Below are positions 1-10,588 of a stretch of 64,000 nucleotides of DNA, piece after piece; the stretch's first letter is position 1; the number at the start of each line of letters is the position of its first letter. Source of the stretch: Tetrapyrgos nigripes (lineage: Eukaryota; Basidiomycota; Agaricomycetes; Agaricales; Campanellaceae); assembly GCA_013368315.1 (NCBI GenBank), contig JAACJM010000101.1, positions 62,001 to 126,000 on the forward strand, read 5' to 3'. The notes beneath the pieces are model-generated. The model searched no databases. It worked only from the letters and a program-made list of their open reading frames with translations, and was not told where the DNA came from. A program made the translations under genes and the position numbers.

Positions 1-954
1 GTGGATGACGCTCTATTTTGTGGAGCAAACAAAACCTTAGTCTTACGACTCAAAGGAGACTTTATGAAGAGATGGGAATGTAGGGATCTAGGCGATGCCA
101 AAGAATTCCTTAGGATGAGAATTACCAGAAAAGGCAGCAAGATCTCTTTAGACCAGTGCGCTTATCTGGATAAAATCCTAGAGACTTATGGAATGCAAAA
201 CGCGAAAGCTTCTGCTACTCCATTACCTGGCAATTATCACCCTCTTCCTCTTCCAAATGACACTCCTGTCAATTATACTCTTCGTCAAAGTTATCAGGAG
301 ATAATCGGATCCTTACTCTACTTAATGTTAGGAACACGTCCTGATATTTCCTTTGCTGTCACAAAACTTGCGCAATTTGCTGCAAACCCCTCACAAGAAC
401 ACTACAATAAGGCGAAAGACATTTGCCGTTACCTCGTTGGCACTAGAAAATATGCTCTTGTGTACAACGGTCGAGGGGGAGAAGGCTTATCAGCCTACAC
501 AGACTCTGATTGGGGATCAGATCCTGGAACTCGCAAATCTCAAACTGGCTTCTTTCTACAATTAGCCCAAGCACCATTTAGCTGGACGTCTAGACAACAA
601 AAGACAGTCGCTCTATCTTCGACTGAAGCTGAATACATGGCACTTAGTGACTGCAGTCGACAAGTCTATTGGTTCAAGACTCTTCTCAGTGAAATCGAAT
701 ATCCTCTTCACGCTATTCCAATTTACGGTGACAATCAAGGATCAATTTTTATTGCATCAAACCCTGTCACGGATAAGCGAACGAAACACATTGATATTCG
801 ATATCATTTTGTTCGAGAAAAAGTCATCGACGAGACAGTCAAGTTATTCTTCATTGAAGGAAGCAATAACCCTGCAGATCTACTCACTAAAGCTCTAGAT
901 CGTGTAAAGTTTGAGAAGTTCAGGAAACAATTGGGACTTCAGTTTTATAATTGA
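1..954 (+). CDS. Ty1/Copia reverse transcriptase C-terminus and RNase H (5' truncated by window edge)
   Basis: This is the last 317 residues of a Copia polyprotein, open from the first base of the window to a stop at 952-954. It covers the end of the reverse transcriptase (GDAKEFLRMRI, the step that follows the palm in Copia RTs), the connector (GSLLYLMLGTRPDISFAV) and a complete RNase H domain (AYTDSDWGSD, SSTEAEYMAL, GDNQGSIFIA, RTKHIDIRYHFVRE, NPADLLTKAL). RNase H degrades the RNA strand during cDNA synthesis in the cytoplasmic particle. The acidic RNase H residues (D of TDSDW, E of STEAEY, D of GDNQ) are present, and no stop or frameshift is visible, so this copy looks younger than the other retroelements here. 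A purine tract and LTR follow at 1053-1387. The gag, protease, integrase and RT active site would lie upstream of the window. Confidence 0.95.
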   Translation: MDDALFCGANKTLVLRLKGDFMKRWECRDLGDAKEFLRMRITRKGSKISLDQCAYLDKILETYGMQNAKASATPLPGNYHPLPLPNDTPVNYTLRQSYQEIIGSLLYLMLGTRPDISFAVTKLAQFAANPSQEHYNKAKDICRYLVGTRKYALVYNGRGGEGLSAYTDSDWGSDPGTRKSQTGFFLQLAQAPFSWTSRQQKTVALSSTEAEYMALSDCSRQVYWFKTLLSEIEYPLHAIPIYGDNQGSIFIASNPVTDKRTKHIDIRYHFVREKVIDETVKLFFIEGSNNPADLLTKALDRVKFEKFRKQLGLQFYN

Positions 955-1060
955 AGAAATCGCATCGAAAACGTCGAGGCACTGGATCCCTTCCTTCCAT
1001 GGCTGCTTACAGCGCCTACCAATGCTTACGCGCACTACTGTGCTGCTTAGCAAGGGGGAG

Positions 1061-1387
1061 TGTTGAATTGGCGCATTCAGTTGCAGCCATCAACGTATTC
1101 TATGTAGAACAAATAGTAGTAGTTATATATAGAACAATAAGATTATATAGACAATAAAGTGTAGTACGACAATAGTGTACGAAACCAGCATTGTTCTATC
1201 CAGTACAATAGAATCTTATTGTTACTCTAGTATTAGTTTACATGTATTTGTACCTCCTAAAAGGTATATAAGGACTGGTAGATAGTCCTTCAAATAATAA
1301 GTTTTACACTTAACCCACATCGCTCAATAAGCCTCTTACTAGCCTTACCAGCTAACTTTTATCCCCAGGTAAGTTGCGTAGTTGCCA
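1061..1387 (+). repeat. 3' LTR of the Copia element
   Basis: The LTR begins with TGTTGAATTG directly after a polypurine tract (AAGGGGGAG, ending at 1060), the usual order for a Copia 3' end. A TATA-like box (TATATAAG, about 1265-1272) lies inside it. The right border is not certain: I place it at GTTGCCA (1387), where sequence resembling another element begins. The 5' LTR is outside the window, so neither LTR identity nor target duplication can be checked. Confidence 0.6.
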
Positions 1388-1908
1388 CTGCGTTTAGTAG
1401 TGTACAAGCCGTACCATGCCTGCTTAACAATTTCGGCCTGCTTGAACACAACGGAAGTGCTAGTAAATGACCTCTGGACTGTGTTAAAAGATGATGTCTG
1501 GCAACATGGGCCTGTTGTAGGACCAGAGGAGGAAATCAGATTATTTAATGAAAATGCTCTGCGTCAGGATACATGTGAGTGTTACTTATAAGGATTCGGT
1601 CGCACCATACTGATAATTTGGTAGCTTATCGGCATCTCTATCCCCCTTTCCACACCTGCCAAGTCCCTACCTGCCGCCATCATATTGTCAACAACGAGCG
1701 CGAGTTTAACCTCTGCGAGCCCTCTACTTACAAGGCTACGTTATTTACTCTCAGAGATGGTGTACTACCTGTATATGTTACCTCTCTGTATTGTTGTGGT
1801 AGAGTAGCCTTGAATACAAGCTTTTCGTGTCTATTCTTGTTGAAATATATACCTTCCATGTATAGTAACTATGATTCTATATGGAGTTATTATGAAACTT
1901 CTATGTAG
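1382..1908 (+). pseudogene. KDZ-transposon CxC5-type cysteine cluster fragment
   Basis: Two overlapping reading frames (about 1382-1591 and 1579-1908) together resemble the CxC5 module that accompanies KDZ (Kyakuja-Dileera-Zisupton) transposases in basidiomycetes. The second frame has YRHLYPPFHTCQVPTC, then LCEPSTYKATLFTL, DGVLPVYVTSLYCCGR and a KYIPSMY segment, matching the order of that family (first CxnC pair, 'LFTL..G..PV' core, second cysteine pair, then a short aromatic segment). The first frame contributes an upstream helix (VNDLWTVLKDDVW). The frame change near 1580 and the stop at 1906 mean it is broken, and no KDZ catalytic domain follows. Family recognition is from memory of the pattern, not a search. 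Confidence 0.55.
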
Positions 1909-2207
1909 TTATACACACCCAAAGCCCAGCCCGTCGTCAGCCCGAAGTCTGTGGAACCGCAGGCTAACCGTGATCAAACCGTGAGCTGACTACGTTTGAG
2001 GCAACCCTGTCCACGGCTGTTTTACCGACGTCTCTGGACCCACTACGGTCAAACTGCAGTTCACTGAATGGCCTCGGTTAGGCATTTACATCCTTATCGG
2101 GTCCTTAGGACCTTATTGTCGTCGTCGATTCGTACTGCCAGTTGCGATTAAAAAAATCATATTATAGATGCTCATAAAGTATGTACGAAATAATGTTATC
2201 CAAGTAT
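1909..2207. other. Gene-free stretch with one half of an imperfect inverted repeat
   Basis: No coding signal is visible. Positions 2045-2077 (beginning ACGGTCAAACT) match, with several mismatches and small gaps, the reverse complement of 8730-8759 on the far side of the two-gene cassette. A TA-rich tract follows at 2150-2170. Confidence 0.5.
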
Positions 2208-3965
2208 TCATATCTCCCATGGTTTCGGACGTTGAGCGGCACGAGAAGCAGCATGACGATCGACAGAGCTGCTGGACGGCGGATGACCCCAAGCTTCCAT
2301 GTCGGAAAAACGAGACACGCCGTCATGAGTTAACCCAGGTTCTGGGGCCTGATAGACTCTCGCTATGGAGTCATAGGGCTGGGACATGCCATTGCGAGAC
2401 GGCGTGGTGTAATGGGAGGCACTGGAGTCGGGATTAAAGTTTTGCAACGGAGTGAGATGGAAATGGGATGTTGAATTACGAGACTGTGCTCTGAAGGGCA
2501 ACGGGGACATTGGACGTGAGTTGCGGTGGAGATGAGATGGAGTGGGAGAGGATAGTACGGGAGAGGATCGCATGGGAGAGGATAGCACAAGAGAAGACTG
2601 CGAAGTGCTAGGAGAAGCCGAAAATGATGACGTGCTGAGTGATAATCTCGGATGGGACCCTTGAAGGGAGCTGGTGTGCTGAGAAATTTCTGGAGAAGTC
2701 AAATTTGATGGGGTGCGAGAAGTTGGCGTGTCCGACTCGATGCCTTGTAACATCGGCATGGATGGCTGGGGAACAGGAGCAGCAATTGAAGCCTTGCTGG
2801 CGTTGGCATCAAGGATCCTGGTTTCGTCAAGGTACCTTGTGCAATTGTATCAGTAGCATGTATCAGCATGATAAAAGAAACTCACTTTCGCCAAGCCTCG
2901 CTACCAAAGTCATCGCCCAGGTTTTTTTCTGCACGGACTTTCTTCAACCACTCGTCAAAGCCATCCCAAAATGTTTCAGTCTGAGAGTCTTCCTTCTCGG
3001 TACCTGAATTGGTGCGCTTAGTTGGTCTCCGGTTGGTCTCTCGCACATATCTTCTCTATGAAAATGCTTGTTAGCGTGAATAATTGTACACGCAAAAACA
3101 TACCCATAGAGAGACTCGTGCAGTGATCCTAACACGTTGTGTGTCACCAAAAGACATCTTGAGGGAGGACTCAATCTTTCTAACAGCTCCGTACAAATCT
3201 TTTGCATTGTCTCCGGCAGCTGTTTCGAGGGCCTGATGACACAAATTATGATATAAATATGGATTCAGCGACACCGTGAAAAGACACGCACCATACGCCG
3301 TAATGAGCCTTTCATGTTGTTAGTAGTCTGACGGATGTGAGACTTCAGGGTCTTGATTCGTGCTGGTGTCTTGAAAGCATGAGTAAGCCGGTGCGCAGCC
3401 TTGCCTGTGTCGAGTTTGGTCTACAATGGAAATGAGAGCTATAGAGCCAGAGATGAAAACGAATAGACAGACATAAACTTCATCCTTCGCATTAGAAAAA
3501 CTTGCTCTATTTACATCCATCAAAACATCCTTCACGACCTTCAACACCACGACCTGAATGAGAGTTTTAGGGTGAGTATTCCAACAGTTCCATGCACGTA
3601 GGATGGAGCCGCCTTACCTTATCATCCTCGTTGAGAGCCCATTTATCTGTGACTTGGTTTTTAAAATCTTGAAGTACAGACGCGGTGCTGGTATCTTGGG
3701 CGAGAAGCTTGTTGACTGAGTTTTGTAGATGGAAGATATTTGCTTGAGTGACGAGGTGAAGAAGAAGAGATCCTCTCTCGAGACCCTGTCCAATCTGGTG
3801 TGTAAAACAGTCAGTAACATAGGTGTTCAAGAATGCAATGCTACGCACTTGTGCAACTGCTTGCAAATCCAAATTTTGAGATTCGGAGAGGGATAGATTA
3901 CCACAAAGCGTGTCTATGAAGTTTGATGGTTCTGGAAGACTGCTGGTAAGCAAAGAGGAAGCCAT
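2208..3965 (-). CDS. Unnamed partner protein of the two-gene cassette (multi-exon)
   Basis: The proposed start is ATG at 3965 (MASSLLTSSLPEPSNF). Exons assemble along the minus strand to a stop at 2208, with short introns. Readable blocks in order are FIDTLCGNLSLSESQNLDL, a segment with HLQNSVNKLLAQ, KNQVTDKWALNEDDK, VVLKVVKDVLMDVNRASF, TGKAAHRLTHAFKTPARIK, KSHIRQTTNNMKGSLRR, ALETAAGDNAKDLYGAVRK, then FWDGFDEWLKKVRAE. The C-terminal part (about 2208-2759) is a low-complexity Ser/Pro/Thr tail. The first half looks alpha-helical with basic patches, as in a DNA- or protein-binding protein; no catalytic motif is visible. It starts only about 220 bp downstream of the stop of the large zinc-finger gene on the same strand, and I recall similar helical proteins in agaricomycete genomes, so I infer a functional pair. 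Exact exon borders and molecular function are not established. Confidence 0.6.
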
Positions 3966-4184
3966 TGGTGGGCTCGGGTGGGCCAGCCATCTTGAGCAAG
4001 GGTTTAAATATGGAAAAAAGCTGATTTTTATCCAATAAAAATGGCGGGGCAATCACAGACTGAAACATGAAACGACCCCAAGAGGCCAACAAGGAATGGT
4101 GAAAACCAAGAGGAGACAGTGATTTGCATGAAGAGGTGAAGAGAAGAAACGCCAGCACATTGGAGTGAGCCGAATTGCCGAGCT

Positions 4185-7100
4185 TCACTGTGATTGGACG
4201 ACTTCATTTCTCAGCGGCGATTCTCGCTGAACTGCGAACCCAGGAGCCCTGTTTTGTCCTCGTACAAGCTGTTGTAGTATTGATCTTTGCGCTGTCTTCC
4301 GTTTACTCTTTGGATTTTGCACCTCCCTTTGTGCGCCTTCTAGTATGCACCCCTCCCTGGATGGAACAGAGGGAAAGGTTGTGAATGGAAGTATATGAGC
4401 GAAATCGCGCATTTGTGCTGTGTTCAGGACAATGTCAGAGAAATTTTTGTGGATCACTGTGTGTGTTTCAGCGGTTATCTTCACTCGTTCTTGTGTTGTT
4501 GTCCGTGAGACTGTTGAGACTGTACAGTTGTTGCTGTGACAATGATGCTGAGTATTTACTGCGCAGTACAAGTCCTGGAATTTGTTCAGTGCATGAATAC
4601 TTATCAGTACAAGTATACTTACTGCATGTCTGACTGCAAAGAAATGCAGAGAGGAAGTCAATCTCGGCATCTGATATGCCATTGATATCTGTCCAACGTC
4701 AAGTCCTTCGATAAGTATCAAGGATGGTATGCCTGCCTCAATACTTTGGTTATCACCAGTTGCCTGAAGAGCTTCCCTTACCCTCCCCAGTCTTCTGCCA
4801 GTAGATGAACAAAGAATGACAACAGAATCCAGTCGACAGGTTGCTCCATTACCGAGTCGGAATGACACACACTTCTTCCAATAATGATCCGAGTATTTGT
4901 TATCAACCACATACTGTGACATCTGAGTTTCTGCCCAGGTCAAACGCGAGCTCTTGGAATCAAAGTGGACTTGGCTTGTCGCAATATCCTTGGGAGTAAG
5001 ACCAGTCATCTTCTGTATGTATGCATCTTTCTGTATCAACTCCTGAGGAAGAGAGCCTATAATGCGGTAGTCATCTTTCTTTGGTCTTTGGTCTGGGTTG
5101 TAAATCCTTTCCGGATCTAGAAACCATCCACCACTGAGTAGATGGCGAACTCGATTCATACCAGCAAATGACATTGCAATGTCTCGAGAAGGTGCTTGAC
5201 GATTGCTGTGTATGCTGAACCCACGAATAAGTGCATTGAAAGATTCAAACGTCTCTGTTGCAAATAATATTGCAGGACCAAAGCGTCGGATGTGATTTGG
5301 AAGATGGAGGAGTATATGAAATTTTGGCTTGTTGAACCATCGTGGAGTCCATCGAGCAGTACAATTGAGAAAGTTATCAATTGCTCTCTGAAGTCGATCC
5401 TATAATAACAGGAATAGTAGTCAGGATTTTTTTATTAGCACATAGAAGACTTCAAGATAGCTACCAGATATGAGTTCATGTCCTTGATCACTGGTTGCCA
5501 TACAAGTGGAATTAATTGGGAAAGAGCGAGCCAGGTAGCATAGCACTCTGTAGGTACTAGATCATATAGCACAAATGGAGCTGCTTGTGCCAAAATGCGG
5601 AAATCACGGCCAACCAAAGAACCAGCATACTTCACCAATGTTTTACCAGGCAATTGGGAGAGCTCCAGTCCATCAACATTGAAAGAGGATAAACGTGTTA
5701 TGAGTATTTCCTTCTGGTTATCGGCCAACCTTGCAATTGCATCACGCCAGAAATACTTGACAAAGCCAAGCAATATGACATGCAGAATTTCCACTGGCGT
5801 GTCTTGATGAGGATCAAGATCTTAAGACAGACAAATAAGCAGTACAAACACTGGAGGATACTTGATTCTCACCTCGTATTCTCCACACCGGACTTGAAAC
5901 ATTGTCTGGGAATGTTGCAAGCAGAGAATCCACTTTCTGCTGCTTTGTGTTCACGTCTCCCCTCAGATCCTTCATGAACTTGAAGATTAACTCCGTAAAA
6001 TGATCCTGATATGTGTCCTTGATTCCTAATTTTGTTTTCAAAGCCTTCGCTTTGCTTTTATTTCCAACAGTCTTTGAGAATATGAACACAGATTTCAAAT
6101 CATTCATAGTGTGTGATTTGGCTCGGAGATTATGAGTCTATCAAAGCAAAGGATCAGATTCAGGGCTCAAGATCTAGAGAAAAGACATCTGACCTCAAAG
6201 AAGCGGGTTGCACGCTCAATCAAGTCAGGCAAATTTTCAGCATTAGCTCCTGAGCGATCAGAACCTGCGCTTGAAGCTGATCCTGTCTCGCTTTGTGCCT
6301 CCAGATCCTTCCCGGAATGCTCCTTTCCCTTCACAAAACAACATCGACAAAACATTTTACCCATGAGTCCAATATGACATGCAAACTCGGACTGCATAGG
6401 ATTATCTCCCAACATTGCAAGCACAGAGACAATCAGAAGAACCATCTCCTTATCTCTACAGTCATATGCCCATATTCCTATCGTCTGACCTTCTCTAGAT
6501 GACATCATGAGGACATACTTAAAATTAAAACGAAACAACATACTCTAACTGGTCAGCAATTCCATCCAACATCTCCAGTGGTGGTGCAATATTTGAGGTG
6601 GCTAGGAAATGTACATGATATTCTGAGTGTGCATCACGTCGATCAAGACCAGCTGCAGTGAAAAGGAACGAATTGTGCTTGTTCCACTTTTTGGACTTGT
6701 TTCCTGAGGTATCATCGCAATAAAGCCAAATAGGCAAGGCATAAACACGATGTCCATCTGCTTTTGCTCGCCATGGATTTCCTTTGTCTGGCTCAGAGAA
6801 GGTCCATTTCGAAACACCACCATTCCTTTCATGAACAATACCTATTTTTATTGATGAGTCAGCTGCAAGATGAATCAGAGAATGCACAAGAAAGACTTGC
6901 CAAGGATATTTGTTGGATCTGGAATAGAGCGCATATGATAGCTCTCTCGAAGGATAGGAAAAGAAGTTGCAAAGTTCACAGCGGGAACTATAGATCGTTG
7001 ATAATCGTAAATGATCCACCCATCACCTGCTGGATATAACTCCCAAACATAACCCATAAGCTCTGCTTTTCCATTGGGGTGAAGTTGCTCGACCCAGCGA

Positions 7101-8393
7101 TATGGAATACAGTAACGATTATCAGCCAATCTACAAGGTTCAAAAAGGTAGAAATCTTGATTTTGAACACGAATCATTGGTGTTGTAAGCTCTGGGTCAA
7201 GCTCATGTAGCCAACGAAGTGCATTCCGTGCACTATCAACTGTGCCATTGGCATCCTGGGGATAAAATGACAATTTCTCTCGGACACGGGGATTTGACAT
7301 TTCCTGTAATTTCCAATCAGATTGAATTTACAATCAAAGGAAAAATGAGGAGGCTTACGCGACTAATGATATCTGCAAGGGAGTTAACATAGTATATGTG
7401 TCCCAGAGCACCATCGTAACGAATGGTGCGGATCCCACAGATGGCATCCAACATTTTCTGTGCGTACTTCCGAGATTCAAGAGAGGGAACATGATTGACA
7501 CCATTTACACGTAGGGCCCACGAGATTGTTTCCATTTGAGTATCAGAGAATGTTGAACGTGGCAGATGCTGGAGAATATCGAGTACGCAAGTCTTAAAGT
7601 TAGTAATCTGTCAGAAGGCCTGAGTAATCAAATACATAATTCCATAACTCACGATCTTGTCTGGCCATGGGAACCATAATGGATTGGACTCTTGATTTCG
7701 CTGTCGATATTCCCCATATTCAAGACCTGCATCACATCAAAAAATTTAATGTGAACCCTCTATCAAGGGCAAACGTATTATGATGCTCACCTGGACTTTG
7801 ATTAGGTGACAATGGGATATCGCCATTGCTGCACTGCGAATCCTCTGATTCCGAAGCATAATCAGGTGATATTCCGCTGGTTAGATACTCTTCAAATGAT
7901 TGAGCCATTGATGAAAGACGAGCTTCATCAGGTGGATCAAAGTAAAAACCATCGAGATGTCCATCTCCGTCCAAGTCATCAGACTCGCCACCTGGAGCAA
8001 CCATCGGATCATTCTGAACAGTTTGTGCTTGAAGACCCGCAGTGTGAGGTGCGCTCAATTGGGATAAAGTACGCATTAAGGGTCCAAAGGTAGCACTTGC
8101 ACGCATGGATCGCTCATCACCCGAAAGAGCAGATGTGTGAGAAGAAGAGGATTGAGACTCTGCAGGTTCTGAGAAGTGAAACAGTGGTGCAGGGTTTGCC
8201 CTTTTTTGATGAATGCTTGAAGCCAGATGTTTCCCTAAGTGGCGAGCAAGCCTCCATTTTTCATCCTGACAAATGAGGCAGGTGTACTTTCCATCTGCGC
8301 CTCTTTGGAAGACTGCATTACAGTGAGATAGTCAGTACCTCTTGAGACATTGTAGATCATACCATTGGGATCAGGGATAGACGACGTTGACAT
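4185..8393 (-). CDS. Large C2H2 zinc-finger, transposase-like basidiomycete protein (multi-exon)
   Basis: The start is ATG at 8393 (MSTSSIPDPN); exon 1 is 8393-8363, exon 2 is 8312-7791 and exon 3 is 7726-7653. About ten exons lead to a stop at 4185, giving roughly 1,100 residues. Residues 22-39 form a C2H2 finger (C-x2-C-x9-H-x3-H). An acidic linker follows, then NPLWFPWPDKI, GALGHIYYVNSLADII, KLSFYPQDANG, the strongly conserved YCDDTSGNKSKKWNKHNSF, HFLATSNIAPPLEMLDGI, LLIVSVLAMLGDNPMQS, a CRCC pair, MEILHVILLGFVKYFWRD, AGSLVGRDFRI, HLLSGGWF, and a terminal AVNTQHHCHSNNC cluster before VLNTAQMRDFAH. I remember many uncharacterised agaricomycete proteins with this block order. The 'GDNPMQS...C..C' region recalls tnp2/CACTA-type transposases, so a transposase role is an inference. 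Splicing keeps the frame at the junctions I checked, and I saw no premature stop. Confidence 0.7.
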
Positions 8394-8803
8394 AACCACA
8401 AGATGAGGGGGACCTAAAAAAAGCGGGGCCCTTGCTGGCTTTAACTAAACCATTGTGTGGAGCCCAGACACGCTGCAAACACATTGTGATACACGATGCT
8501 TATCCAAAATTCCAGCGAGAAGCAAAGATATTTATATTCTGTAAGTAATACAGGAATAGTGGCACCAAAAAAAGGTCTGCAACTCTCAAGGAAGCTGCAT
8601 TGGCGGAAGTCTGGTGACGCTTTGCTGGCGATCAAGGTACGCGATAGAGACGGGAAATCTCTGTCATTCATTACAGCTCCATCAAAGCTCCATTAGGCAT
8701 TTCGCTCCGCGCTTGAAGAGGCGACGCTTCCGATGACCATCAAACCGTAGTTTGACCGTGGATCACTGAGCCCGCGGGTACCCCATACTCGAGTCCTTTG
8801 GTG
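8394..8803. other. Upstream region of the zinc-finger gene, with the right half of the inverted repeat
   Basis: No supported gene. It should hold the promoter of the minus-strand gene that starts at 8393. Positions 8730-8759 are the inverted partner of 2045-2077. Confidence 0.45.
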
Positions 8804-9128
8804 TGTAAGTATGGCTAGTCCTCCAGGACATTCTCCGGACATTACTCTTATCTCTTACTATGTAGTGATATCTCTGTAGATAGCAATATGGCTAATTACA
8901 ATATCCTCTTAGTCTTTAAGTATGTCCATGGACAATGTAGATATTAGTAATTACATGCTTTTTATCTAGTATAAAAGCTCTCTGTAAAGTCGTAGTTACT
9001 ACAGAACAATATCTAGTTCTACCTGCTCTTCAAACAATTCACATCTAGGCTCTACAAGCTTTCTCCTCAGCATTCTACTTGGTGAGCTCCATTGACTGGT
9101 CACCCTACACTGATTAGTTGCTGCTTCA
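8804..9128 (+). repeat. Copia-type LTR (left border approximate)
   Basis: The block has LTR architecture: a TG start near TGTAAGTATGG, a TATA box (TATAAAAG, 8970-8977) and a pyrimidine-rich downstream part. It ends at CTTCA (9128), four bases before a primer-binding site. No gag or pol follows, so it is an LTR with only its leader retained. Confidence 0.5.
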
Positions 9129-9131
9129 TTA

Positions 9132-9143
9132 GGTTATGGGCCC
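9132..9143 (+). other. Half-tRNA primer-binding site (initiator tRNA-Met anticodon region)
   Basis: GGTTATGGGCCC follows the LTR directly. It is complementary to the anticodon stem-loop region of eukaryotic initiator tRNA-Met (GGGCCCATAACC), the same internal tRNA site that Drosophila copia uses as a primer. The same core occurs after the short LTR near 45,650. Confidence 0.6.
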
Positions 9144-9189
9144 TGAGGGCCATCGACGTTGGTCTTGTCCCATACAACTGCTGTTGTCA

Positions 9190-9754
9190 AGATGGATCAC
9201 ACTGTCGAGGTCAATGGTGAGCTCATCACCAAGTAAGCTGTCGGACTCAATGTTGTGCAGTTGGTGGATTGATGTTTTGCTTTATCTTCTTCTTCATCTA
9301 TATTGCCCATACAAATAGACTACGCTAGAATACAAGTATAAGTACAAGAGAAACAAAGATAAGTATGAGTACTAAGCTCAGCGAAAGGAAGAGACAACAT
9401 TGAGGTTACTGGGGCTATGTGGAAATAAAAAGTAACCTAACCAGGCAGTTCACGGATGAGGTCTGTCTTGCCACATGAGCTATGGTAAGAGACCATATGA
9501 GGAAAAAAATTCGAAATACTACAGAATCTTGGATCTACCACTAACCATACTACATATTTCATACATAAGACGGTACTGGATCCACCTTTGTCACAAATGA
9601 TGATGGAACCTTTACGGTTCATGACAATCTCGGCGTTGTAGGAAAATCAGCTCAAGGCACTGCTTCCATTCTCGAGGGATGGTCGGGAGAAACAAAGGAG
9701 GGAATCCAGGCCAACTGGCTCATTAATTCGGTGTCTTGCGAGGCTAGTGCTTAG
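9190..9754 (+). pseudogene. Fragment of an unknown protein gene, copy 1 (3' exons)
   Basis: The clearest exon is 9572-9754, reading GTGSTFVTNDDGTFTVHDN, then TASILEGWSGETKEGIQ, ANWLINS and a stop at 9752-9754. A short upstream open stretch near 9192-9234 (DHTVEVNGELITK) may be an earlier exon with a GTAAGC donor. A second, diverged copy lies at 10318-12129. I do not recognise the family. The Gly/Thr/Asn-rich alternating pattern suggests a beta-structured domain. The 5' part is missing or has been replaced by the LTR just upstream. Confidence 0.4.
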
Positions 9755-10348
9755 GAACGAAGACATAGGAAAGCAGAAATACCTATTTTCCACATATCGT
9801 TCATGTAAAGGGTTTGAACTAGGAGATCTATGTATATAGAACACATACTCAGGTAATCCGCTTGACAGTTTTAGTAGAGTGGGGCCTAAGGCTTTGCCAC
9901 AGTTCTGCACCATTGTGGCACCAGATTAATCATGCGTTGGATATCCAGGGAGTCCGGAAATCATGTAGAAGTGACTAAAATGTGGCTACATTATGCGCCA
10001 GGCAGACTTTGCTTTTTGCATCTTCCTCATGACTCTTGATATTACCGTCAAGGTTAGGTTAAATTTCACTAGCGAGTTGAATTGGAGTGCGCTCTTTCCT
10101 TTGTTCCTTTCCCATTTGGCTGACATCTGTCATCGACATGTATTGGTTTTGGCCATTACCTTTCCAGAGAGAGAGAGAGAAATTTATTACACAGCATGGT
10201 CCACGAGTTGGACATCAAAACATACTCTTTCCTCAATTGCTCCACCTCAATAGTGCTGCATCATGATGATGTTTTATTTGACATCACATATACAGACTCC
10301 AGAGAGAGAGAGAGAACAGTACTGGCAGTAGTTTCATTGCAAATGATA

Positions 10349-10558
10349 CAGTGGGTCAAAAAATTGTCCACATGTTTCGCATTTTTGGAAAGATTGCCAA
10401 TTTAAGCAATACTGAGTAGAGATATTAAAATGTGGTCAGTGATGGGCAGAAAGCCCTTGATAAAAGCTACAATATTCTGTCTGTTTTGTCTTATTTGGCT
10501 TAAAACTCATGGAGATATGACTGATTTAAAATGGTATGTCATTTGGACAATTTTTTGA
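10349..10558 (+). repeat. Left 210-bp terminal inverted repeat of the Tc1/mariner element
   Basis: It pairs with 11766-11975. Both edges of the repeat carry the same 15-17 bp site in opposite orientation (GTCAAAAAATTGTCCA at the outer edge, TTGGACAATTTTTTGA at the inner edge), which is consistent with two transposase-binding sites per end. Confidence 0.9.
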
Positions 10559-10588
10559 CATGCAAGTGAAAATACAGAAAGTGCTAGC

